This document shows positions 1 to 7,187 of a stretch of DNA of 64,000 nucleotides, piece by piece (the first letter of the stretch is position 1; every line of letters begins with the position of its first letter). Where the stretch lies: positions 203,408-267,407 of the forward strand of contig NZ_JAPJIV010000006.1 in the NCBI RefSeq assembly GCF_026241895.1, given 5' to 3'. The notes beneath the pieces were generated by a model that was given only the letters and a program-made list of their open reading frames with translations, was not told where the DNA came from and did not search any database. Origin of the DNA: Pseudomonas sp. RIT-562. Its GTDB lineage: Bacteria; Pseudomonadota; Gammaproteobacteria; Pseudomonadales; Pseudomonadaceae. Both the position numbers and the translations under genes were made by a program.

Positions 1-368
1 ACGCCAGGAAAGAAGCCGGCCTCGGCAGCGCCGAGCAGGAAACGCATCACGTAGAAGCTGTGCGGTCCCTGGACGAATGCCATGCCGATGGTGATAGCGC
101 CCCAGGTCAGCATGATCCGGGCGAACCAGCGCCGCGCGCCAAATCGCTCGAGCATCAGGTTGCTGGGGATTTCCAGGAGGAAATAGCCGATGAAGAACAG
201 GCCGGCGCCCAACCCGTAGGCCGCGTCGCCAATGCCGATATCGGCGCCCATGTGCAGCTTGGCGAAGCCCACGGCGGAGCGATCCACATAGGCGATCAGG
301 TACAGCAGGATCAGGAAGGGAATCAGTTTGAGTGTGATGCGACGAATAAGCCGCAGTTCCTGGCTCAT
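1..368 (-). CDS. MFS transporter, sugar-acid/anion symporter type (N-terminal part, cut by window edge)
   Basis: Only the first 122 or so residues are present; the gene runs off the left edge. The protein starts MSQELRLIRRITLKL and goes into a first membrane helix containing LIAYVDRSAVGFA, followed by two more helices and the segment LMLERFGARRW, the cytoplasmic loop 2-3 motif of major facilitator proteins. The YVDR element in helix 1 is typical of the anion:cation symporter branch (glucarate, galactonate and tartrate transporters). It is divergent from the dehydratase gene at 562 and shares its promoter region, so it probably imports the sugar acid that enzyme acts on. The substrate cannot be told from the sequence. 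Confidence 0.85.
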   Translation of the reverse strand, partial: MSQELRLIRRITLKLIPFLILLYLIAYVDRSAVGFAKLHMGADIGIGDAAYGLGAGLFFIGYFLLEIPSNLMLERFGARRWFARIMLTWGAITIGMAFVQGPHSFYVMRFLLGAAEAGFFPG

Positions 369-460
369 GAGATCGGTCTCCGATTGTTGTTGTTATAGAA
401 CCTCGGGGGACGCCTCTCGCAGAAAACCGCCAGGGCCATCCCTCCGTTGAAAGCGACTAT

Positions 461-473
461 ATAGTAATACTAT
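461..473. promoter_or_regulatory. FadR-type GntR operator 1
   Basis: ATAGTAATACTAT is a perfect 13-bp palindrome with one central base. It contains TAGTAATACTA, an exact match to the TNGTNNNACNA consensus of the FadR subfamily of GntR regulators. It lies between the divergent MFS and dehydratase genes, and a FadR-type regulator is encoded at 2468. Inferred to be that regulator's binding site. Confidence 0.65.
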
Positions 474-535
474 TTGCACAACAACTCTTCCAAACAGCCG
501 ATTTTGCGCTTATGTTAGGCGTCAGCTCGAACAAT

Positions 536-548
536 ATAGTCATACAAT
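536..548. promoter_or_regulatory. FadR-type GntR operator 2
   Basis: ATAGTCATACAAT differs from operator 1 at two of 13 positions and also matches TNGTNNNACNA. It ends 13 bases before the dehydratase start codon, so bound protein would block initiation at that gene. The two sites are 75 bp apart centre to centre, about seven helical turns. Confidence 0.6.
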
Positions 549-561
549 AAGAGAATCGATC

Positions 562-2298
562 ATGTCTGATAAAAAGCCCACCCTGCGCTCCGCCCAATGG
601 TTTGGCACTGCCGACAAGAATGGCTTCATGTACCGCAGCTGGATGAAGAATCAGGGCATCGCCGACCACCAGTTCCACGGCAAGCCGATCATCGGCATCT
701 GCAACACCTGGTCCGAGCTGACGCCGTGCAACGCGCATTTCCGCCAGATTGCCGACCACGTCAAACGCGGCGTGATCGAGGCCGGTGGTTTTCCCGTGGA
801 GTTTCCGGTGTTCTCCAACGGCGAATCGAACCTGCGTCCCACCGCCATGTTCACCCGCAACCTGACGAGCATGGACGTCGAGGAAGCCATTCGCGGTAAC
901 CCGATTGACGGCGTGGTTTTGCTCACCGGCTGCGACAAGACCACCCCGGCCCTGCTAATGGGCGCGGCCAGCTGCGACGTGCCGGCCATCGTTGTCACCG
1001 GCGGGCCGATGCTCAACGGCAAGCACAAGGGCCAGGACATCGGTTCGGGAACTGTGGTCTGGCAGCTCAGCGAGCAGGTCAAGGCCGGCACCATCACGAT
1101 TGACGATTTCCTCGCGGCCGAGGGCGGCATGTCCCGCTCGGCCGGTACCTGCAACACCATGGGCACCGCCTCGACCATGGCCTGCATGGCTGAAGCACTG
1201 GGCACTTCCCTGCCCCACAACGCGGCGATTCCGGCTGTGGATGCACGCCGATATGTGCTGGCGCACATGTCCGGCATGCGCGCGGTGGAGATGGTGCGCG
1301 AAGACTTGAAACTGTCGAAAATCCTGACCAAGGAAGCCTTCGAGAACGCTATTCGGGTCAACGCCGCCATCGGCGGTTCGACCAACGCGGTGATCCATTT
1401 GAAAGCCATCGCCGGGCGCATTGGCGTGCAACTTGACCTGGATGACTGGACGCGCATCGGTCGCGGTATGCCGACTATCGTCGACCTGCAACCCTCCGGA
1501 CGTTTTCTGATGGAGGAGTTCTACTACGCGGGCGGCCTGCCAGCAGTGTTGCGCCGCCTTGGCGAAGCCAACCTGATTCCGCATCCGCACGCCCTGACCG
1601 TCAACGGCAAGACCCTCGGCGAGAACACCAAGGACGCGCCGATCTATGGCCAGGACGAAGTCATCCGCACGTTGGATAACCCGATCCGCGCCGACGGCGG
1701 CATCTGTGTGTTACGCGGTAATCTGGCGCCACTGGGTGCCGTGCTCAAACCGTCCGCCGCCACCGCAGAGTTGATGCAGCACCGGGGCCGTGCAGTGGTG
1801 TTCGAGAATTTCGACATGTACAAGGCACGCATCAACGATCCGGAACTGGAGGTGGATGCCAACTCGATCCTGGTGATGAAGAACTGCGGCCCGAAAGGTT
1901 ATCCGGGCATGGCCGAAGTCGGCAATATGGGTTTGCCGGCCAAGTTGTTGGCGCAGGGTGTGACGGACATGGTGCGAATTTCCGATGCGCGCATGAGCGG
2001 CACGGCCTATGGCACGGTGGTGCTGCACGTCGCGCCGGAAGCGGCGGCTGGCGGCCCGCTGGCAACGGTGAAAGAAGGTGACTGGATCGAACTTGACTGC
2101 GCCAACGGCCGTTTGCACCTGGATATTCCGGACGCCGAACTGGCCGCGCGCATGGCGGATCTGCAACCACCCCAGCAGATGATCCTGGGCGGCTATCGCC
2201 AGCTGTACATTGATCATGTGCTGCAGGCGGATCAGGGCTGTGACTTCGACTTCCTGGTCGGTTGCCGCGGGGCTGAAGTGCCCCGCCACTCGCACTAA
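562..2298 (+). CDS. IlvD/Edd-family sugar-acid dehydratase (L-arabinonate dehydratase-like)
   Basis: A 578-residue [2Fe-2S] dehydratase that removes water from an aldonic acid to give a 2-keto-3-deoxy acid in the cytoplasm. Cluster ligands are visible as Cys56 (SELTPCN), Cys124 (TGCDKTTPA) and Cys197 (GTCNTMG); the spacing is that of the sugar-acid branch of the family rather than of biosynthetic IlvD. The N-terminus MSDKKPTLRSAQWFG resembles the L-arabinonate/D-xylonate/D-galactonate dehydratase group. Its divergent partner is an MFS transporter, and a GntR regulator follows at 2468. FadR-type operators precede the gene, so it is probably induced by the sugar acid or its product. The exact substrate is an inference. 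Confidence 0.88.
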   Translation: MSDKKPTLRSAQWFGTADKNGFMYRSWMKNQGIADHQFHGKPIIGICNTWSELTPCNAHFRQIADHVKRGVIEAGGFPVEFPVFSNGESNLRPTAMFTRNLTSMDVEEAIRGNPIDGVVLLTGCDKTTPALLMGAASCDVPAIVVTGGPMLNGKHKGQDIGSGTVVWQLSEQVKAGTITIDDFLAAEGGMSRSAGTCNTMGTASTMACMAEALGTSLPHNAAIPAVDARRYVLAHMSGMRAVEMVREDLKLSKILTKEAFENAIRVNAAIGGSTNAVIHLKAIAGRIGVQLDLDDWTRIGRGMPTIVDLQPSGRFLMEEFYYAGGLPAVLRRLGEANLIPHPHALTVNGKTLGENTKDAPIYGQDEVIRTLDNPIRADGGICVLRGNLAPLGAVLKPSAATAELMQHRGRAVVFENFDMYKARINDPELEVDANSILVMKNCGPKGYPGMAEVGNMGLPAKLLAQGVTDMVRISDARMSGTAYGTVVLHVAPEAAAGGPLATVKEGDWIELDCANGRLHLDIPDAELAARMADLQPPQQMILGGYRQLYIDHVLQADQGCDFDFLVGCRGAEVPRHSH

Positions 2299-2310
2299 CA
2301 CTACTGCCTC

Positions 2311-2395
2311 CTGTAGGAGCGAGCCTGCTCGCGATGGAGATTCAGTTGACGCAGCGGTGCCTGACACTCCATCGCGAGCAGGCTCGCTCCTACAG
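2311..2395. repeat. REPIN, GTAGGAGCGAGCC type
   Basis: Two perfect 29-bp inverted arms (2311-2339 and 2367-2395) around a 27-bp spacer. It lies between the dehydratase and GntR genes. The core GGAGCGAGCCTGCTCGCGAT is a common pseudomonad REP sequence. Confidence 0.9.
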
Positions 2396-2467
2396 GTGAT
2401 CTGACCGCAGACGCCGCGCCTGCTATCATGCGCGGCATCTCCATCGCCCAGGATCGCGCCGTTTCCC

Positions 2468-3187
2468 ATGGATTACCGTAAACCCTCCGACCGCAAAAGC
2501 ATGCATTCGCGCATCGTCCAGGAACTGGGCATGCAGATCGTCTCGGGGCGCTTCAAGCCGGACGACAAATTGCCCGCCGAAGCCCTGCTGTGCGAAGAGT
2601 ATGCGGTCAGCCGGCCGGTGTTACGCGAGGCCACCCGGGTGCTGGTTGCCAAAGGCCTGGTGTACTCGCGGCCGCGGGTCGGTACGGTGGTCAAGCAGCG
2701 CAAGGAATGGCACATGCTCGACCCGGACGTCTTGCACTGGTTGATGCAAAGCAGCCCGCAAAATGAATTCTTCGACCTGCTGACCAGCGTGCGCAGCATC
2801 ATCGAACCGGCGGCAGCCGCACTCGCCGCTCAACACGCAACTGACGCCGACATCGCTTCCATCGGCGAGGCGTACCAACGTATGGAAGCTGCGCCAACCC
2901 CCGAAGCGTTGTTGCAACCCGACCTGGATTTTCATAGCCGCATCGCCGACGCCACTCACAATGACCTGCTGGCGAACTTGTGCAACATGCTGTCGGTGGC
3001 AATAGGCGAAGCGTTGAAGCATTCCAACCAGCGACCGAACCTGCATGAACTGGCACTGCCGCGGCACAAGGCGATTCTCACGGCTATCGAGAACCGTGAT
3101 GCCCTGGGTGCGCGGCATGCCACGCTGGTGCAGCTGGACGATGCGCGCAGCGCGCTGAATGTGGTGCTGGGCGGCGATCCCGACTGA
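2468..3187 (+). CDS. GntR/FadR-family transcriptional regulator
   Basis: A 239-residue regulator. Residues 10-75 form the GntR winged helix-turn-helix (LPAEALLCEEYAVSRPVLREA), and the rest is an all-helical FCD ligand domain, usually metal-binding and sensing carboxylic acids. The FCD histidines are visible in LDFHSRIADATHND and in RHKAI. It probably represses the dehydratase and MFS genes through the TNGTNNNACNA sites at 461 and 536, with a sugar acid as inducer. It follows the dehydratase on the same strand, separated by a REPIN. Confidence 0.9.
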   Translation: MDYRKPSDRKSMHSRIVQELGMQIVSGRFKPDDKLPAEALLCEEYAVSRPVLREATRVLVAKGLVYSRPRVGTVVKQRKEWHMLDPDVLHWLMQSSPQNEFFDLLTSVRSIIEPAAAALAAQHATDADIASIGEAYQRMEAAPTPEALLQPDLDFHSRIADATHNDLLANLCNMLSVAIGEALKHSNQRPNLHELALPRHKAILTAIENRDALGARHATLVQLDDARSALNVVLGGDPD

Positions 3188-3210
3188 CTAAACACCATGC
3201 AACTGCTGCT

Positions 3211-3298
3211 GTAGGAGTGAGCCTGCTCGCGATGGCTTGGTGTCAGTCGGCACCGATGTTGAATGTACGACCGCTATCGCGAGCAGGCTCACTCCTAC
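3211..3298. repeat. REPIN, GTAGGAGTGAGCC type
   Basis: 23-bp perfect inverted arms at 3211-3233 and 3276-3298. It belongs to the same family as 2311-2395, with T for C in the GAGYGAGCC core. It lies between the convergent GntR and RND genes. Confidence 0.9.
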
Positions 3299-3325
3299 AC
3301 GGGGGCAGCGTAAAATTCGGGATGT

Positions 3326-3357
3326 AAAAAAGCCGCAACCAAGGTTGCGGCTTTTTT
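3326..3357. terminator. Bidirectional intrinsic terminator
   Basis: Stem AGCCGCAACC / GGTTGCGGCT with a two-base loop, flanked by an A run on the left and a T run on the right. It can therefore end both the rightward GntR transcript and the leftward RND transcript. Confidence 0.9.
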
Positions 3358-3370
3358 GTTTGATGATGGA

Positions 3371-5755
3371 TCAGTGAGCAAACAACGAATTGCCCTTCTG
3401 CCCCGCCAGCTTCTCCGGCTTGATCAGGAACCGTGCCAGTGCCGGCAGTAGCCACAGCGCACCAAACATGTTCCACAGCAGCATGAAGGTCAGCATCAGG
3501 CCCATGTCGGCCTGGAACTTGATGGCCGAGAAGATCCAGGTGCACACGCCGATCGCCAGGCACAGGCCGGTGAACAGCACGGCTTTACCGGTAGACTTCA
3601 GCGTCTGGTAGTAGGCTTCCTGCAACGGCAAGCCGGCGCGCAGGAAACTTTCCAGGCGGCTGTAGATGTAGATCCCGTAGTCCACCCCGATACCCACCCC
3701 AAGCGCCACCACCGGCAGGGTCGCGACTTTCACGCCGATGCCCATGAACGCCATCAGGGCGTTGCCCAGCACCGACGTCAGCACCAGTGGCAAGACGATG
3801 CACAAGGTCGCGGCCCAAGAGCGGAAGGTGATCATGCACATGGTCGCGACGCAGATGTAAACGAGGATCAGGATGGTCAGCTCGGATTCCTTGATCACCT
3901 CGTTGGTGGCCGCCTCGATGCCGGCGTTACCTGCCGCGAGGATGAATTCCAGGCCGTCCTTGTTGTTTTCCTTGGCGAACTCCTGCACCGCATGCACCGC
4001 TCGGTCGAGGGTCGCGGCCTTGTGATCGTTGAGGAACACCAGCACCGGCGCCAGGGAGCAGCTGTTGTTGTACAAACCATCCGCTCGGGCGATGGAGTTG
4101 TTCAACACATCCGGGTTGCGTGACAGGGTTTCCCATTTCAGGTTGCCCTCGTTCATGCCCTTGATCATCTGCTTGGACACGGTCACCAGCGAGATCGCCG
4201 ATTGCACGCCCTCGGTGTTCTGCATCTTCCACATCAGTTCGTCGATTGGCGCCATGGCTTCATAGCGCGAGCAGCCCTCGGACTTGGTCTTGACCATTAC
4301 CACCAATACATCGGAGCTGGTGGAATAGTTGCTGATGATGAAGTTGTTGTCCTTGTTGTAGCGCGAGTCCGGACGCAGCTCTGGAGCACCCTGGTCGAGA
4401 TCGCCGATCTTCAGGTTCTGGCTGTACCAGAGGCCGCCACCGAAGGCGATCAGCGCCAGCACCACGGAAATCTTCGCGACTTTCGGGTTGGCGAAGTTCG
4501 ACAGCAGGCGCCAGAACGGATGCTCGCGGTGGGCGTCTTTCTTGCTGCGCTCCACGGCGCGCTTGCTGATGCCGACGTAGGAAATGGCCACCGGCAGCAG
4601 GATCAGGTTGGTGAACACGATTACCGCGACGCCGATGGAAGCGCCAATCGCCAGCTCGCGAATAACCCCGATGTCGATGATCAGCAGCGTAATGAAACCC
4701 ACCGCATCCGCGAGGATCGCGATCATCCCTGGCAGGAACAGCTGACGGAAGGTGCGCCGGGCGGCGGTCAAGGCGTTATCCGCCTCGCTCGACTGCAAGG
4801 CGATGCCGTTGATCTTCTGCACACCATGGGAGATCCCGATGGCGAAGATCAGGAACGGTACCAGCATGGAATAGGGGTCAAGCCCGAAGCCGAAGAAGTG
4901 CATCAACCCCAGCTGCCAGATCACCGCCACCAGCGTCGTGCTCAACACCGCCACGGTGCTGCGCATGCAGTTGGTGAACCAGTACAGCAGGATCAGGGTG
5001 ATGACAAACGCCACGCCGAAGAACATCACCACCATCACCAGGCCGTCGATCAGGTCGCCGACCTTCTTGGCGAAACCGACGATATGGATCTGCACGTTGG
5101 GGTTCTGTTTCTCGAACTTGTCCCGGATCTTGTCTTCGAGCTCGTGGGAGAACTTGCGGTAGTCGAGCGCCAGCAGCTTGCCCTGGTCTGCAGGATCCGG
5201 GTAGGACTCCAGCAGCGGGATATCAACGATGCTGGACTTGAAGTCGTTGGCCACCAGGCGTCCGACTTGCCCTGACTTGAGCACGTTGTTGCGCAGCAGG
5301 TCGAGACTTTCCTGGGACCCGTTGTAGCTCTGCGGGATCACTTCACCGCCGGCAAAGCCTTCTTCCGTCACTTCGGTCCAGCGTACGCTGGGGCTCCACA
5401 ATGACTTGAGACCGGAACGGTCGACGCCGGAAATGTAGAACACCTCGTCGTTGATCTGGCGCAGGGTCTCCATGTATTCCTTGGAGAAGATGTCGCCGTC
5501 AGTGGCTTCGACGGAAATTCGTACCGTGTTGCCCAGGTTGGCCAGGTCGTTGCGATGCTCCATCATTTTCTGGATGAAAGGATGTTCCAGGGGAATCATC
5601 TTTTCGAAACTGGTGGATGGCCGGATCAGCGTGGCCTGCCAGAACAGGAAGATGCTGACCAGCAGGCAGATCGTGATCACTGCCGGGCGGTTGTTGAAAA
5701 TCAGGCGTTCGAGAAACGTCGCCTTGTCCTGGTGATGACTTGTCATGGATGTCAT
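3371..5755 (-). CDS. RND/MMPL superfamily exporter
   Basis: A 794-residue inner-membrane transporter with the two-fold RND layout. Each half has one membrane helix (about residues 25-45 in the first), a large periplasmic domain and a five-helix bundle. The helix bundles include ILLYWFTNCMRS in the first half and LGVGIGVDYGIYIYSRLE, an MMPL/sterol-sensing-like signature, in the second. It is shorter than the roughly 1,040-residue multidrug RND pumps and resembles hydrophobe or lipid exporters. It follows the propeller gene after a 16-bp gap with GGAG before its ATG, so the two are co-transcribed. An A-rich Hfq/Crc-like box overlaps the ribosome site. Substrate unknown. Confidence 0.88.
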   Translation of the reverse strand: MTSMTSHHQDKATFLERLIFNNRPAVITICLLVSIFLFWQATLIRPSTSFEKMIPLEHPFIQKMMEHRNDLANLGNTVRISVEATDGDIFSKEYMETLRQINDEVFYISGVDRSGLKSLWSPSVRWTEVTEEGFAGGEVIPQSYNGSQESLDLLRNNVLKSGQVGRLVANDFKSSIVDIPLLESYPDPADQGKLLALDYRKFSHELEDKIRDKFEKQNPNVQIHIVGFAKKVGDLIDGLVMVVMFFGVAFVITLILLYWFTNCMRSTVAVLSTTLVAVIWQLGLMHFFGFGLDPYSMLVPFLIFAIGISHGVQKINGIALQSSEADNALTAARRTFRQLFLPGMIAILADAVGFITLLIIDIGVIRELAIGASIGVAVIVFTNLILLPVAISYVGISKRAVERSKKDAHREHPFWRLLSNFANPKVAKISVVLALIAFGGGLWYSQNLKIGDLDQGAPELRPDSRYNKDNNFIISNYSTSSDVLVVMVKTKSEGCSRYEAMAPIDELMWKMQNTEGVQSAISLVTVSKQMIKGMNEGNLKWETLSRNPDVLNNSIARADGLYNNSCSLAPVLVFLNDHKAATLDRAVHAVQEFAKENNKDGLEFILAAGNAGIEAATNEVIKESELTILILVYICVATMCMITFRSWAATLCIVLPLVLTSVLGNALMAFMGIGVKVATLPVVALGVGIGVDYGIYIYSRLESFLRAGLPLQEAYYQTLKSTGKAVLFTGLCLAIGVCTWIFSAIKFQADMGLMLTFMLLWNMFGALWLLPALARFLIKPEKLAGQKGNSLFAH

Positions 5756-5765
5756 AGCTCCGCCC

Positions 5766-5777
5766 TTCTTATTATTT
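5766..5777 (-). promoter_or_regulatory. Hfq/Crc-like A-rich box at the RND ribosome site
   Basis: Read on the minus strand, AAATAATAAGAA holds two overlapping matches to AANAANAA, the Hfq/Crc catabolite-repression motif of pseudomonads. It sits directly upstream of the GGGCGGAG ribosome site of the RND gene and spans the stop codon of the gene before it. Confidence 0.5.
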
Positions 5778-6824
5778 GCCCAGCTCGGCGCCGGTTAGCG
5801 AAGTAGCGCGAACGCCGCCCTGTCCTGCGAGAATCAGATTGCCGTTGCCCGCCGCCGTCACCGCTGCAACGGAGATGCGATCCGGGCGATTGAACACACT
5901 GAAGGTTTCGCCGTTGTCGGTGCTGCGCACCACACTGCCGCCGTTGCCGACGATGACGATGGAGCCGTCGTCGAGCAAGGTCGCGCCCGACAGGCCAAAT
6001 TCCAACGCGCCGCGGGTGGCCCGCAGTTCAACCGGCTCCCAGGTGCTGCCGAAATCGGTGGAGCGAAACAGGTTGCCGCGCAGGCCGTAGGCCAACAGGG
6101 TGTTGGCTTGAGCGGTGCCAATCACGCCAAACAACGAACCTTCATAGGGGCCTTCAAGCTTTTCCCAGGTCTGGCCCCAGTCGGCAGAGCGAAACATGCT
6201 GCCCTGCTCGCCGACGATGAACAGCCCGGCGTCCTTGACGGCGGCAATGCCGTTGAGGTGGAACTGGTCTTCGTTGTCCAGGCGATCGCTGACGTCTTCC
6301 CAATGCTTGCCGGCGTCGGTAGTCGCCAGCAGCGCGCCATAAGCGCCCACGGCAAAGCCGCTGTTGGCGTCCTGGAACCAGACGTCGAGCAGCGGCGATT
6401 CACGTTTGAGGTCTTCGAATTGTTTGGTCCAGGTCAACCCACCGTCCTCACTGGCGAGGATCTGTGCGTCATGGCCGACCGCCCAGCCATGCTGGTCGTC
6501 GACGAAGAACACCGAGGTCAACAGCTGCCGGGTCGGCACCTTGGCCTGGGTCCAGGTGGCGCCCTGGTCATCGGAATACAGGATGTGCCCGCGATCGCCA
6601 ACGGCCACCAGGCGCTTGCCGGCGTGGACGACGTCGAGCATCAGGCTTTTGCTGGCCTTGGCCGATTCAACGGAATAAACAACGTCGGATGCCGGCGCTG
6701 CAGCGGCCAGCACAGGCGCCGACAACACGGCACAGCCCAACAGCGAGAGCGCTGTAGCCAGCAACGCGATTTTGCGTAATGCCGGCGGGCGGCAGGTACC
6801 CACACCCATGACAGGCTCACTCAT
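5772..6824 (-). CDS. YCF48-like / Asp-box beta-propeller protein, exported
   Basis: About 350 residues. The start MSEPVMGVG is chosen because GGGGGAAAGG lies just upstream; the frame stays open to 6911. A hydrophobic N-terminal signal reads ALLATALSLLGCAVLSAPVLAAA; it could be a lipobox (LLGC) or a signal peptidase I site. At least six Asp-box motifs follow: SDDQGATW, SEDGGLTW, TTDAGKHW, SADWGQTW, STDFGSTW and STDNGETF, the pattern of YCF48/BNR propellers. In other bacteria such proteins are often encoded beside an RND/MMPL exporter, as here, so it may be the periplasmic partner of the pump. No photosynthetic role is implied. Confidence 0.82.
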   Translation of the reverse strand: MSEPVMGVGTCRPPALRKIALLATALSLLGCAVLSAPVLAAAAPASDVVYSVESAKASKSLMLDVVHAGKRLVAVGDRGHILYSDDQGATWTQAKVPTRQLLTSVFFVDDQHGWAVGHDAQILASEDGGLTWTKQFEDLKRESPLLDVWFQDANSGFAVGAYGALLATTDAGKHWEDVSDRLDNEDQFHLNGIAAVKDAGLFIVGEQGSMFRSADWGQTWEKLEGPYEGSLFGVIGTAQANTLLAYGLRGNLFRSTDFGSTWEPVELRATRGALEFGLSGATLLDDGSIVIVGNGGSVVRSTDNGETFSVFNRPDRISVAAVTAAGNGNLILAGQGGVRATSLTGAELGK

Positions 6825-6837
6825 AGACCTTTCCCCC

Positions 6838-6849
6838 ATTATTATTGTT
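6838..6849 (-). promoter_or_regulatory. Hfq/Crc-like A-rich box at the propeller ribosome site
   Basis: Read on the minus strand, AACAATAATAAT matches AANAANAA in two overlapping registers. It lies immediately upstream of the GGGGGAAAGG ribosome site at 6825-6837. Together with the box at 5766, it gives both genes of this operon the same signal. Confidence 0.5.
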
Positions 6850-6954
6850 AGGTCGTTCAACCTTTCAGGGCGCCGCAAGGGTGCTCGCGCTGATTGCCTG
6901 TCCTGGAGCATAGTCCTGAAACGCGCAATCTAGAGCCCCTTCGGAAGCTGGCTT

Positions 6955-6984
6955 ATCCTATCGGGGTTTGGAAAGGTCTGACAA
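6955..6984 (-). promoter_or_regulatory. Putative sigma-70 promoter of the propeller-RND operon
   Basis: On the minus strand TTGTCA (6979-6984) is followed after 18 bp by TAGGAT (6955-6960). The element lies about 130 bp upstream of the propeller start. The 363-bp gap 6825-7187 holds this, the A-rich box and the REPIN at 7083; I see nothing else in it. Confidence 0.35.
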
Positions 6985-7082
6985 TCGACGCCACGTTATG
7001 TTTTGTTAACCTGGGGCGGATGGGGTACATCTGAATGATGGGGTATCAGGAGGGGTGATCGCCCCTGTGGGAGCGGAGGTCT

Positions 7083-7178
7083 CCTGTGGGAGCAAAGCTT
7101 GCTCGCGATTATGTCATGCCGGCCAACATTGCTGCTGAATGCCAAATCGTAATCGCGAGCAAGCTTTGCTCCCACAGG
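7083..7178. repeat. REPIN, GTGGGAGCAAAGC type
   Basis: Perfect 28-bp inverted arms at 7083-7110 and 7151-7178 with a 40-bp spacer. The same family occurs at 25924-26017. It follows the end of pepN; a further half-copy (CCCCTGTGGGAGCGGAGG) starts near 7062. Confidence 0.9.
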
Positions 7179-7187
7179 TGCGATGCA

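Noticed and set aside
5772..6824. Photosystem II assembly function suggested by YCF48 similarity
   Set aside because: No photosynthesis genes are present; the propeller fold is shared widely and the pump neighbour points elsewhere.
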